Positions 24,883 through 36,800 of a stretch of DNA of 64,000 bases are shown in pieces (within the stretch, counting starts at the first letter, position 1; each line of letters starts with the position of its first letter). The notes beneath the pieces are model-generated. The model saw only the letters and a list, made by a program, of their open reading frames with translations, was not told the DNA's origin and ran no database searches. The translations under genes were made by a program, and so were the position numbers. The stretch is from NCBI GenBank assembly GCA_037074615.1, contig CM073551.1:21079750-21143749 (forward strand). Direction: 5' to 3'. The DNA is from Leucaena leucocephala. Its lineage: Eukaryota; Streptophyta; Magnoliopsida; Fabales; Fabaceae.

Positions 24883-25076
24883 CTCTTTCAGTCTTTAATA
24901 AACTAAATAAATTAAATAATTATGATTAAATCTAAATTTTTGAGACGAATTCGTATTATATACTCATTAATCTACTAAAATTAATCAACTAAATCTTATA
25001 TTAGTTATAATTAATTAATTTTTTTAATTTATTTAAATTAATTAATTAACTCTTATATATAAAAGAGTAAAAGGAG
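24883..25076. mobile_element. Stowaway-like MITE (probable)
   Basis: The 194-bp AT-rich element starts CTCTTTCAGTCTTTAATA and ends with the complement of CTCCTTTTACTCTTTTATA. It is flanked on both sides by TA (24881-24882 and 25077-25078), the Tc1/mariner target. TIR match is only about 14 of 19, so the call is moderate. Confidence 0.5.
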
Positions 25077-25469
25077 TATATTAATACTGATTGATAAATC
25101 GTTGGAAGAAATAAAGATGAGAAAACATAGGAAGTCATGTTTACTTTTTTATTTTTTGGATAAAAGAGAGAACTAACACCTAAAATATAAATAATTAAAC
25201 TATGAGAAACATTAATCTTAAACATTCTCAAATTAGCAAGTGCTATAATTGTGTAGGGCACGTGCTCATTAGAGTAGATCTAGCAAGACTCTCCTTTACA
25301 AGTGTATTTACAACCCTATTAGCTTATTTTGATATAAACTACACTTTTAATTTTTATTGCCTACATAAGAAATTCTCAATCTGCAAAATTAACAAGCTTT
25401 CTCTTTCCCTTGAAATATTTTCTCCCTATCATATCAACGCATCTGATTCCAATATAAAGTCATGTTCAC

Positions 25470-25690
25470 TATTTTTTTTATAAAAATTTTTTTGGAAAAG
25501 ATTTAGGTTCACTCACGATCTAAGGTTAGGGTAAAATCTCCCTTCTTCTTAGGCGATACCAATGTCAGGCAGAGTGAGCCATCTATTACCCTCAGGCGTA
25601 AACTTAGGCACTCAAAAACTAGGATACTTTTCCGAATACTACGATTAGAATTATAACAAAGTGATACTCCTTAAGATTTAAATAGTGATG
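25470..25690 (+). repeat. Dispersed repeat of unknown class, plus copy
   Basis: Contains TTCACTCACGATCTAAGG, TCTCCCTTCTTCTTAGGCGA, TACCAATGTCAGGCAGAGTG and GTGATACTCCTTAAGAT, co-linear with the copies near 24385 (minus) and 47318 (plus). Confidence 0.7.
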
Positions 25691-25699
25691 TTCATTTTT

Positions 25700-26150
25700 T
25701 TGTTTGATACAATGATGTTCATTTTTTGTGTATGAAGCTCATGGTGTAGTTCTTTCGGCCCAGTCTAACAAAACTCTTGCTTTGCACTTTCACATGCTTG
25801 GCCCATTCCATTTAATTTTTTTTTTTAAATTCGTTGTTCTCATCCTATGGGCGATGAAGCGGGAGCGCCAGGGCCCATAAACAAACAAGGTTAGTTTTAT
25901 AATTCTCTCTCTCCTACATGTATAACTAAAAGTATACTTAGTTAGAAAAAAGGGAAAATGATAAAAAAAGACCATTTGAAATTTAAAAGGATAAAAAGGG
26001 CCCATGAATTTGGAAAAAGACAGATTGGGCAGGAGGCCTAATCTGTCATTTAGAAATTACTGTGCACAGTTGCAAATACCATTATGGGAGTTGCAAATAC
26101 TATTGGCAGAGTTGAAATAATATTATTCTTTTGTCCCATGCGATAAATTA
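25700..26150. other. Intergenic, no gene seen
   Basis: Sequence between two repeats. A 71-codon minus-strand frame (25790-26005) matches nothing known. Confidence 0.6.
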
Positions 26151-26154
26151 ATTA

Positions 26155-26580
26155 AATGTGTGTTTTGGACTATGGTTTAAAAAATTCTTTTGAAAAAAAT
26201 TTTAGTTTAAAATATTTTTAAATAAACAGTTATATTTGTCTATAAATAATTTTGGGTAAAACTATAGTTTAAAATCATGATTCTGAATAAGTTACTGGAA
26301 CTAGCTTGTAAAATAGTAAAAAAACTTATGAACTATCCAATTACTATCTTATCTCTATTTTTTCTTATACCCTCTCTCCTCTCTCATATCTTTTCTCTAC
26401 CCTCTCTCATCTCTCTTTTCTCTTCTCTACCCTCTCTCCTCTCTCCTCTCTATACTCTCTCCTCTTTCTTCTCTCCTTTCTCTTACTTTTAATCAAATTA
26501 TACCTTTTTAGTAATTTATTAATATAAAAAAATGATTCTACTACTAATTATCTAAACATCTCTATTTTTAAAAGATCTAA
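26155..26580 (-). mobile_element. Purine-tract MITE family, truncated minus copy
   Basis: The pyrimidine tract at about 26360-26485 and its flanks (TACCTTTTTAGTAATTTA, CTATTTTTTCTTATAC) are the reverse complement of the internal blocks of the copies at 21563 and 22217. One end has been lost. Confidence 0.7.
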
Positions 26581-26589
26581 TATCAATAG

Positions 26590-27520
26590 ATCACATAGGA
26601 TATTTAAAAGTCATCCTAGAGTTACTCCATAAATTAAAGTGGAATGCATTGTTTTAAAAGCTCATAATGTAATAATTAAATAAAAAATAATATTATTGTA
26701 ATATAAGTAATACATTAGAAAAAAATAAAATGTTAAATAAAAAAATAATAATACAGTCTGTAAAGATTTCGTGTGATAATATTAATAGTGATTAAATTAA
26801 TTAATGCGGCTATAAATTTGTGGAGCCATTTGGACAATGGTAGCAGTTTGGATCGTACTTTTGTAATTAATAATCAATGGGGAAATCACTTGGTAATATT
26901 AAATACTGCATTAAAGTGCAAGTAAATATATACCCCACCCGCAGGTGGACTTAACTAATTCATTTAAACTAAAAAATAGTAATTAATTTATTAAATTTAT
27001 TTTAAATTAATTTTGTTAAGAGGAGAAAGAAAAATAGAAAGAGTTACATTTAAACGTAAATTATAGGAGAAAATTTAACAAATAAGTATTACTTATTCTC
27101 AAAGTGCTTTAATCCTTTAAATCTTATTTATAAGTTACTTCTGATATATTTCATATACATTAAGAAAAATTTTAAATCTTATTAATTATACTATAAAATT
27201 TAACAACTTTTTAATTTTACCTTTATTTAACATACATTATATTTTATGAAAATAACGTTAACATAATAATAAATAAAAAATAAAATAATATATTTATGTG
27301 AAAATTTCTCTATCTTATATATATATAAGACTAAAATAAATATTCTCTCCATTGTATAAATAGTACCACGTGATTATATTATATTGTGTGCCAGAGGTAG
27401 TACATAAGAAAACATTGAGAACTCACTCGTTTTATTCATCTGCCAACAAACACACAAGAAGGCCTTCCAAGAACTACAAACAACTTATATTTCAACGAAC
27501 TACGTAAGATTAATGGCATA
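26590..27520. other. Intergenic 3' of the CYP88A gene, no gene seen
   Basis: AT-rich. No supported coding region; the stretch next to 27525 will include the P450 3' untranslated region. Confidence 0.65.
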
Positions 27521-27524
27521 ACTG

Positions 27525-28762
27525 TTAAACTTTTATGATTCGTGCGAGACAGTTGTCTGAAGGTGTGGGAGCTGGCAGGTATCCCACGGGACATTTCTCG
27601 TTAATTCTCTCCATCCTACACCAGCATCCACCATATAATAAACAAAACGATTATTAAATATTAATCAGATATGGTTAATGAAATTAAATTAAGGAGTTTG
27701 ATTGCCAATTAATGAATGAACCTGTAGTTGAGAAGAAAATGATGAAGGAAAATGGAGATCTCAAGCCTGGCCAGCTCACTTCCAGGACACAGCCTACTTC
27801 CTAGGCCAAAGGGAAGGAATGAACCTGCCTTCGCTTTGAAATTCTGCACCACAATTTTGTATTTATTAATAATACACAAAACTATAATTAACACCAAATA
27901 TATTAGTCCAATTACGTACATCCCATCTGGAAGGATCAAATTTTTCCGGGTCGACGTAATTCTCAGGATCCATATGAACATGTCTATTCCAAACCAGAAC
28001 TTTCCATCCTTTGGGTATGGTGTAACCTACATTAATTAGTTTTTAATATTGCGGATTAATTAATTAATAAGCCAGTAAACATTAATGAAGTTTGAAAATA
28101 TGTTTATTAGCGTTGAAAAATGACCAACCATTGATGTTGACATCCACTTTTGCCTCCCTGAATGTTGCAAATGAGATAGTCGTTCTTCGCAGCATCTCGT
28201 CAGTAACCTAAATCACTATTTAGTGAAGACGAAGAAGAAGAAGAAGAAGAAGAAGAAGGTGTTTAAGATTCTTCATGCAAATATATATACCTTGGAAAGA
28301 TATTCCATTTGCTTAATTTCCTTAAGAGCGAGCCCTTTCTTCGACGAAGGTCTTCGTCCTATGATCTCCTCTTGCTCGTTCTATGTACACGCATGTATGT
28401 ATATAAAATGAATAATTAATAATATTACAACTAATGCAATTGTTATTATTAATATGATGAAATTATTAAACCTTGGCCTTTTGGAAGACGTGTGGGTGTT
28501 GAGAGAGGTAAATGAGGATCCACATTATAGAGTGAGCCGTACTTTCGTGACCAGCTAACATGAACCCGACAAGTAATTCAGTTATGTCTTCGTCCTCTAA
28601 CTGTCTTCCATCTTCATCTTTCTCCTCCATTAACATATCCATCATATCTTTCTTCCTCGTCGTCTCTCCCTTTCCGCTCCTTCTCTTCTCCAGCAAACCC
28701 AGCAGCATCTTCGTCAACTTCTTTTTCGCCTGACAAGCGACGTAAAGTTAGAGAATAGAGAA

Positions 28763-28798
<36 letters not shown>

Positions 28799-29655
28799 AG
28801 AGAGAGACTCTTAGATGGTTAATTAACCTTGAGTGCCTTGTGGAAAGCGAATCCAGGAAGATTAATTGCTGGGGACTGTATTCCTTGAAGAAGGTCTGTG
28901 TACGAGTTTTCGACGAGGTCAACGTTGATGAAATCGTCCAGGTCGGAGCTGAAGAAGACGTTGGTGATGACGGCAAAGGTAAACTTCTTTAGTTCAGTCA
29001 GCAACTCAATCGGCGTCTGGATGCTACTCAGTTCATGCAATGATTTAACGGCATTATCTTCGATAAGAGTTAAGTAGGAAGACAAGGCGTCGTGGCCGGT
29101 AATGGGAGCGGTAATGAGGCGGCGAAGACGCTTATGCTCGGCGTTGGAAACGTTGTGCATAGATCTCTTGCCGGTGAGGACGACGGTAGAGGTGGGGTAT
29201 CCAAGCTTGAATCCGTCATCATCGGTGAGTACTTTCCGGCAAGCGTCTGGACTACACACAATGATGCTAGGGTTTCCAAAGAGAAAGGTCCTATACATGC
29301 CAGTTCTGCCATATCTGAAACAGAAATATATATATATATATATAAACACCCAAAGTGAGACAAAAGTAAAAAATTTATGAAAATCTTTTGCAGTGCACAG
29401 TAACAAGGACCTGGAAACAAGGTGAGAGATGAAGGAATCAGGTTGAGATTTGAAGGATTTGAGGAAGGAAAGCATGGTTCCAAGGAAGGGCCAACCCATA
29501 TGACCAGGTGGGAGAGGGAACAGATGAGCATTTCGCCGGCGCCGGAGTAGGTGTCCGGCGGCATAGTACCAATCATTCAGTCTTGTCAGAAATGCATATC
29601 CTAGCCAGAGAAAAGCCGCGCCGGCAATCACCACATCCAATAACTCCATAATCAC
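27525..29655 (-). CDS. KAO: Cytochrome P450 CYP88A, ent-kaurenoic acid oxidase, complete, eight exons
   Basis: Exons 29655-29411, 29314-28828, 28729-28472, 28380-28291, 28207-28129, 28026-27920, 27843-27722 and 27615-27525 join in frame to 492 aa, the usual KAO length. CYP88A enzymes act at the endoplasmic reticulum and oxidise ent-kaurenoic acid in three steps to GA12, an early gibberellin precursor. Visible features are an N-terminal anchor helix, the PPG hinge (LPPGHMGWPFLG), the I-helix AGHEST, the K-helix E-x-x-R (DEMLRRT) followed by FREAKVDVNINGYTIPKG, FDPSRWD, and the haem loop FGLGSRLCPG with its cysteine ligand. ISIFLHHFLLNYR is typical of CYP88A. The start could be Met 29655 or Met 29649. 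Microsatellites sit in introns 1, 2 and 4. The pathway role is inferred from the family, not shown here. Confidence 0.94.
28228..28258. repeat. (GAA)n microsatellite in CYP88A intron 4
   Basis: About ten GAA units on the plus strand, within the intron between 28208 and 28290. Confidence 0.85.
28765..28795. repeat. (TA)n microsatellite in CYP88A intron 2
   Basis: About 15 TA units within the 98-nt intron 28730-28827, making up roughly a third of it. Confidence 0.85.
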
Positions 29656-29727
29656 TAATATCTTAATATCTTATGTCTATATCTATCTAATATATCTATG
29701 CCTCTTACCCTAGCCTCACTCACACCA

Positions 29728-29730
<3 letters not shown>

Positions 29731-29764
<34 letters not shown>
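29731..29764. repeat. (TA)n microsatellite upstream of CYP88A
   Basis: About 17 TA units, 75-110 bases upstream of the start codon, where a core promoter or leader would lie. Confidence 0.85.
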
Positions 29765-29768
<4 letters not shown>

Positions 29769-32700
29769 TTACCTTACCTACCCTTCTCATTATGGCCCGC
29801 CACCAATGAAAGATAGATGGTGCTCTCTTTCTATTTTTAGATACTATCTTTATTACTTGAATAATAACTAGTTGGCATTTTAAAATAAATTTAAAAATTT
29901 AAATAAATTAGTTAATTATAATTAATATAATAAATAATTAATTTTATTAGATTAATAAGTATATAATATGAATTTCTCATAAGAGTTAAGATTTAGTTAT
30001 AATTAACTGATTTATTTAATTTTTTAATCTACTAAAAAAATTAACTAGTTTTTAGATTAATGATAAATAGAAGTAATTAGTTAAAAATATGAAATATTAA
30101 TCACCAAAAATATTTCTAACAAGGGTGTTCAAAAATCGAATAAGAAATACTTCACCGAACCGACGGATCTGCCCATCAAAAGTGATTAAAATGGGCCTTA
30201 TTTTACACCGAAATGAACAGAACGAAAATTATTTGCAGAAGCTTGACTGTTGCATGAAAACGGCAATCAGTTGCATCAAAACGACGATTCGTTGCACTTA
30301 GCTTTCAACAAAGACATTTACGCTCAATGTCATGTCTGGCTGTAAAATATTTATTTAAACGTGTTAATTAAGAAAAACAGCTGACATGTGGCCTCTTTTT
30401 TGTTCAAAGTTTTTTAACCATACAAAACTAACATAAAAACTATATACATTGTCGTCCATTAGTCTATAAATATTTCTTGTGATATATATTAATATTGACT
30501 AAAGACGACAAATCTCGTTTAATTTGCCCTTTTGTAATTAATAATCAATAATCAATGGGGCCTCAAATGATAATATCAAATATTACGTTAATTAACTTCT
30601 AAATATATTTAGGATAGATAAGTATAAGGTTTAAGTTTTGTTCCTTAACTTTTAAATTATCTTTTTAGTATTCTAACTTTAATATCATTAGTTTTAAATG
30701 ATAAATTCTTTTAATTTGTGACAGATTATTATTATTATTATTATTTTAAACGAATATTAACATTGTAGTTTGAGTTTCATTTAATGTTAACATTTTTTTT
30801 GTTAACAATATTTAATTTATAAAAAAATATACATAAATTTTATATTTATATTTATTTTATTAGATAAATTTTTAAAATTTATTTTTAATTTAATTCTATT
30901 TTTATTTTTATTTTTATTTTAATTAAATAACTTTAAGATTTAAGGGTTGAAAATATACTCTGAATGTTAAAGTCACGTGTCTAATTCTCAATTTCATCTT
31001 TTATTTTTTTTGGTACAATCAATTTCCTCTTTTAATCTCTACCAAAGAAATTTGAAATTTACAAAAACCCAGAGCCAAGTGATTGCGACTGATGTTTGGT
31101 TTGGGCCATTGTTTGGAAAACCCCTGAACTTATGTTCAACACACGAGAGGCACAACTATTTTTGTGAAACAAAAAATCTAACGACTTATCCTTTGGAGAC
31201 GATTGGTTCCATAGTTTAAACTGCAAAGAAAGCAAGTTGTGGAATCATAAGGGATCATCTTAGTCTGAGCTGTATCCTAACCTTATTGAATTCATCTAAA
31301 CTTTTTTTACCAGGAAAAAAAAAATCTTGGTCGATGGATTGCTACGTTTTCAAAACAGCTCATCCCCAGATAATTAAAATCTGGGCCAAGGACCACAGCA
31401 CTGGAAAATATTGAGGTGGCTTACCGAAGCTTATGTGATTGATGACTAGGCGTATAAGTGGATGGAAGAGCAAGTTATGTGTTTCAACGTCATTCTCCCT
31501 ATTTCCTTGTGCGATGAAGACGGAACCTAAGGCCATACTTCAAAAGTTCATCTCCCTCTCTAGTTTGTACTGATAACAAGCTTAACTCATAGACCTTGAT
31601 TTCTTTCAACACCATTTTCCCAGTTTTTTGTCTCAAACTTTTATCATTTGTACCCGCACCATTTGCATTTCATGCATAAATGCGATCATCTGTACACATG
31701 GGAGCTTTTCTCAGTATACTCTGTTCTCAGCCTATAAAACAGAGCCTTTTCTCTCTTCTTTTTGATAAAATAAAAAAAACATAGCCTTTTCTTTTGAGTA
31801 TTAAACTCTGCCTATTTTATTCTGTTATGGACTTGCTTTTTACACAGGGAGGCATACCCACCATGGCCACAAACTGAAGCACAAGTCCAAGTTTAGAGGG
31901 AAGCTAGTTCAATAAGCTCTGGATCAAGCCCAAAACATGAAATATGAAGCTCATCACTATTCCCAAAATTGCGAGGCAGAGAAGCTAAAAGCTGTGCTCG
32001 GTGATTTCTTGAAGCTCTACAATAATTACAATACGAGGTTTGTGATAAGAGGGAAGAAAGGGTACAAAAGGAGGTACAACACAGGCACGCCTCAGTATTT
32101 TCCTGCACCGTTCGCCAACACCGTTGGTGCTTTCCAGATTTTAATTATTAAAATAGGCAAAGTTTAGTACTCCGTTGGTCTGTTATGGACTGAGTAAAAA
32201 AAAAAACACCGTTCGCCAACAAGGCCTCAATCTTCTTTTTTAGAATCAAATTATAGGAGTGAGTTATTTCAAGAACAAAATTATAGTTGGATTAAAAATA
32301 TAAAGACTAAAATATTAATTTTATCTTCTAAAAATCTGACTGATCTGTGCTTCTTAACAAATGCATTTCATTCTTCTTCCCGATATCTATCTAAGAAACA
32401 TATTCCAAGACATCATAATCGAGTGACTGGCGCTCTAGTAGAGGATTATGTTTTTCTGGTTCTTCAACTTCTCAAATGATTGATAATGGGAAAGTTTAAA
32501 ACTTAATTGGTCTTCTACACAGAATTGATCCTCTCCTCAGTTTTGATAAAAATGTAGTCATAAAATGTTGGAAATGATTTATAACATAAAGTTGAAGTTG
32601 ATTGAAAATGAATCTGTACCACCTTTTTTCTTCTAGAAATTTAGTGCATATTTTTTAAACATTCTTTTATACATCTTTTATCCTATAAATAAGTTACAGA

Positions 32701-33400
32701 TTTTGACTTTTGTATACAATCTGTTGTTTCTATAAGTTATACTTTGTATTTGTTTAAAAATTTAATTTATTTTTTATTTTTATTTATAATTAATTATATA
32801 CATCTCTCTCATTTTTTACCTTCATTCATCCTCCCCTTTATAAATGTAGATGTATTTTAAAAATTCCATTTCTTACCCATTTACTATTATTTTTGACTAA
32901 TTCTAATCAACTTTTTTTCGTTGACGTGTGAATTCTAATTAACTTTTTAATCTATATAATTTGGTAATATATATATAGAGAGAGGAACCAAAAAGAGTAA
33001 TTAATAAATTAATGATCTATTGATATCTTTTGTTTTCTATTTTCTTGTGATAGGGCACTTCCTAGATACGGATATTCTCATTTTTAATTTTCTCCTCATC
33101 CCTCATCATCATTTTCCTTTCTGCTTTGTGTCTTACCTCCTTCTCCCTTTATACACTGTATTGCAAAATAAAAAATTTTAAAAATATTTTTAAAAAATAC
33201 TTTTAAGTGTTTTTAAAAAAAAATAAGTTTTTTTAAGAATACGTTTTTTAAAAATAATTAAAAAAACACTTTTTTTAAAGTGTTTTTAAAAAAAATGTTT
33301 TTTTAAAAAAATATTTTTTTAGGTAATAGATGGAGTATGCAAGACAAAAAAAAAGGCAAAGAAAGTGATGATTAGGGATGAAGAGAGAAATAAAAATGAT
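29765..33400. other. Intergenic between CYP88A and the IST1-like gene
   Basis: Mostly AT-rich, with an (ATT)n run near 30727-30745. Around 31730-32170 composition looks more gene-like (see the separate entry). At 33170-33330 there are long A and T runs with short inverted repeats. No complete gene could be supported. Confidence 0.6.
31845..32167 (+). pseudogene. Possible gene relic, family not recognised
   Basis: One plus-strand frame reads HGHKLKHKSKFRGKLVQ, an in-frame TAA, then ALDQAQNMKYEAHHYSQNCE and a basic stretch (FVIRGKKGYKRRYNTGTPQ) until a stop at 32167. The frame stays protein-like on both sides of the stop. A TATAAAA-like sequence lies at about 31734. I do not recognise the protein. 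It could equally be chance in a GC-richer patch. Confidence 0.25.
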
Positions 33401-33814
33401 AAGATCTGCTTCCGTGCTTCCCAAAGTCTCTTTCACAGAAATTAATAAAAGGGAGATTCATTGGAAGAAGGAACTTTCCGAAGGAGAGAAACGTCAACCC
33501 CGTCTTCTGTCCCGCGTAACTTCCCAAGGTTCATGTCACATGTGGAACTCCTCCGTTTCTTTTCTCCGAATTCCCACCAAACTTCCAATAAACAATTATT
33601 TATATTCTCTCCTTCCTTAACCTGTAAGACTAAGATCCAATTTTCTTCTTCGTCTTCTCCCTCTTCAATTAACTAATTTGATCAACCAAAAAGCCATTTC
33701 TTTGATGTTTTCGCGGATTGAAAGTACCCTTATTCTATATCTGCACAACTGCTCCGTATCGAATCCTCTTGATTGAAGCAGAATCACAGTCTCCTCTCCG
33801 ATTACGTAGCAGAT

Positions 33815-36800
33815 ATGTTACATCGAAGCTTCAAGCCCGCGAAATGGTAATAATCAATCTATTCTTGCCGATATTGATTTTTGTTTGCCGTTGGGCGATT
33901 TCAGTTGACTGATATGATTCTTTAGTGATTGACTTATGGTAGAATTCGCTGATAAGAGATTCCATGTTCGCTTAGAAATCTAATTAGTGTTTGTTCGTTG
34001 TCTTTGTATAGTATACTGATTTGAAGTTAACTTTCTGGTTTAGTGATGTAATTGATAATCTTTCTTGACGGAGATGTTTTTTCTGTTCAAAATAACAATA
34101 TGTTTGTATTTTGAACTTTCCTACAGCAAAACAGCGCTGAAACTTGCGGTTTCGCGAATAAAGCTTTTGAAGAATAAAAGAGAAGCGCAGGTGAAGCAAC
34201 TCAAGAGGGAGTTAGCCCAATTGCTCGAGTCTGGGCAGGACCAGACTGCTAGAATCCGGGTAATAATATAGATAAGAGAAATCCATAATCATCCACCTTT
34301 CCAGTGATCCATCCGTGGTTGTTACTGGGTTTTTTAAAATGATTAAGAAATCCTTAAAAATAGCATCGCCGCTTATGTCTGTATAAAATAACTTTATTGC
34401 TCAAGTTCATTTGGTCTTTAAAATGAGGGGTTTAAGTAGTGGTGCTTTTGTACTCGGAAATGGGAATGTTAAGCAAGGTATGGAATAGAGCACTCACTCA
34501 ACTTTTATCCCACTGGATGAAGATAAAATTTCCAAACCACGGATATGATGCATGAAAATTGAAATTCTCCATACTTGTGGCAGTTTAAGTGCCCCAGAAA
34601 TGGATTGAAACAGTACAACCAGATTCTAAAATGACTAAAGAATTATAGAATACTCCAGTTACTTGAGTTGTGCTTGTAATATGGTAACTGGAAAAGCTTT
34701 TTCTTCATCTTTCTGTGATTCTTTTTTGTGACCCTTGACTTTTATTTCATTGTTCATTCAGGTTGAACATGTTGTAAGGGAAGAGAAGACAGTAGCCGCA
34801 TACAATCTTATAGAAATATACTGTGAGCTGATTGTTGCACGCTTGCCAATGATTGAATCACAGAAGTACATAATCTGAAACTCCCCCAAACAATTTTGGT
34901 GCATTCTACTTTGTCAACATCATGAACTTGTTTTTAATGTTTACTGTATGTTTTTTCCATTCAGCCAATTAGAGGAAGTATCACCTTTTCACTTTGTAGC
35001 CTTGATGTTTATATTAAGATATATTTGTTAATTTAGCCAACAAAACAAAATTTTCTTATATAGCTTACATGTCATGCTTTGTCTAGTAAATGTATGATCT
35101 TAGGTTTTGGAACTCTTGGTGAATATAATTGTATGAAAGAGTAAAAGTTATAGTAGAACTGAGGACAAGTTGTTGTAGTCAGACTAGGATTTGAATAGCG
35201 AGCAGGAAAATGAACTTCACAAAACGTGGAACTATGTCATGGCCATCTTATTGATCATGATAACACCCAGTTCTGGAGAATCTGAACTTGTATTAAAAAT
35301 TTAAGCTATATTAACTACAACCTTTCTTATAGGGAGTTGGTGGATGGTGACAGGTTAAGAGATTTCACTTTTGTTTTAAATGAATTATGCAGTGTATATT
35401 AAAAAGAAAAAAAGCAATTTGTTTAGATATAACATTGATCTGCAAGGCTTTCTCCTTGATGCTTCTGCATCAGCCTTATGACTATTCTTCATGCAGAAAA
35501 TGTGCATTTGGTATACCAGTGAACAGGTCCACTGAAACTTTTTAGCTTCATTTGTCCTGGTTTCTGTAATGCGGTGCTTTATTGTTTGTCATCCTGTTCA
35601 ATTAAGTACTGTTACCCATTCATTTAATTTTGTTTTTTCATGCATACACTTGGGTATTTATTTTACCATATGCTATGACCTTGTTCTTGCCTTAAGGGTT
35701 AACTGTTTGAGTATTTTCCTAGCTGAACACAATTGAATTTGCGACTGAGAATCTAGTTTGCTGTTGTTTGAGCTAGTTCACATTGTTTTTTCCCCTCAGA
35801 AACTGTCCCATTGATTTGAAGGAGGCAATTTCGAGTGTAATATTTGCATCACCCCGATGTTCAGATATACCTGAGCTCATGGATGTCCGGAAGCATATTA
35901 CAGCTAAGTATGGAAAAGAATTCATCTCAGCGGCTGTTGAATTACGCCCTGATTGTGGTGTAAATCGTCTGGCAAGTTTCTCTGCCTTCTTCAAAGTTTG
36001 CAACAAGGACTAATTTGAAGCTTATTTATAGTTAATTTCGTTTTCACTTAATGTTGTCTTTTCAGTTGGTTGAGAAACTATCTGCCAAAGCACCTGATGG
36101 TCCAACTAAGATGAAAATACTGACTGCAATTGCAGAGGAACATAATATAAAGTGGGAACCTAAGTCTTTTGGAGAAAGTGATGTAAAGCCTTCTCAAGAT
36201 TCACAGGTAGGCTTTATTAAGCATGGATGATCGCAAATTGATTTTGTGTCATTATGAAAACATCATGCTGTGTCATATTATTTTGACGTTATTGATCTTT
36301 CAAGGTTGGGCCAAATGCTTATGAGAAGGTTAATTATGCGGAACCTCCTCAAGTTCATGTTCCAACTGTTCATGATGTAAAGGGACCTAATTTACACGGT
36401 TTCTCTCAATATGAAAAAATGCAAAATACGCCTGCAAATTCAGTTGAGACTACAAGTGTTGCTCATAAAATGGTTGGCAGCAATAAGTCGACAACATCAG
36501 ACACCACTAGTCAAGGCATTAGATCTTCAGGTAACTTTTATAGTTACTTTATGTCATCTATTTTGTTTGAAGATGATCATTTTATACTGCTTTTGAGACT
36601 TAAATTCTTTCCATTACATGGATTTGTGGGGACCTGTCTAGCAGGAACTGGAAATCAAGAAATGGATTCTGCAGCTTCTCATTATGAAAACAGGAGAGAT
36701 GTTCCTATGGATAATGAAAATTGGAACATGGAATTTAAAGATGCCGCCTCTGCTGCGCAGGCAGCTGCAGAATCTGCAGAGCATGCAAGTATGGCTGCCC

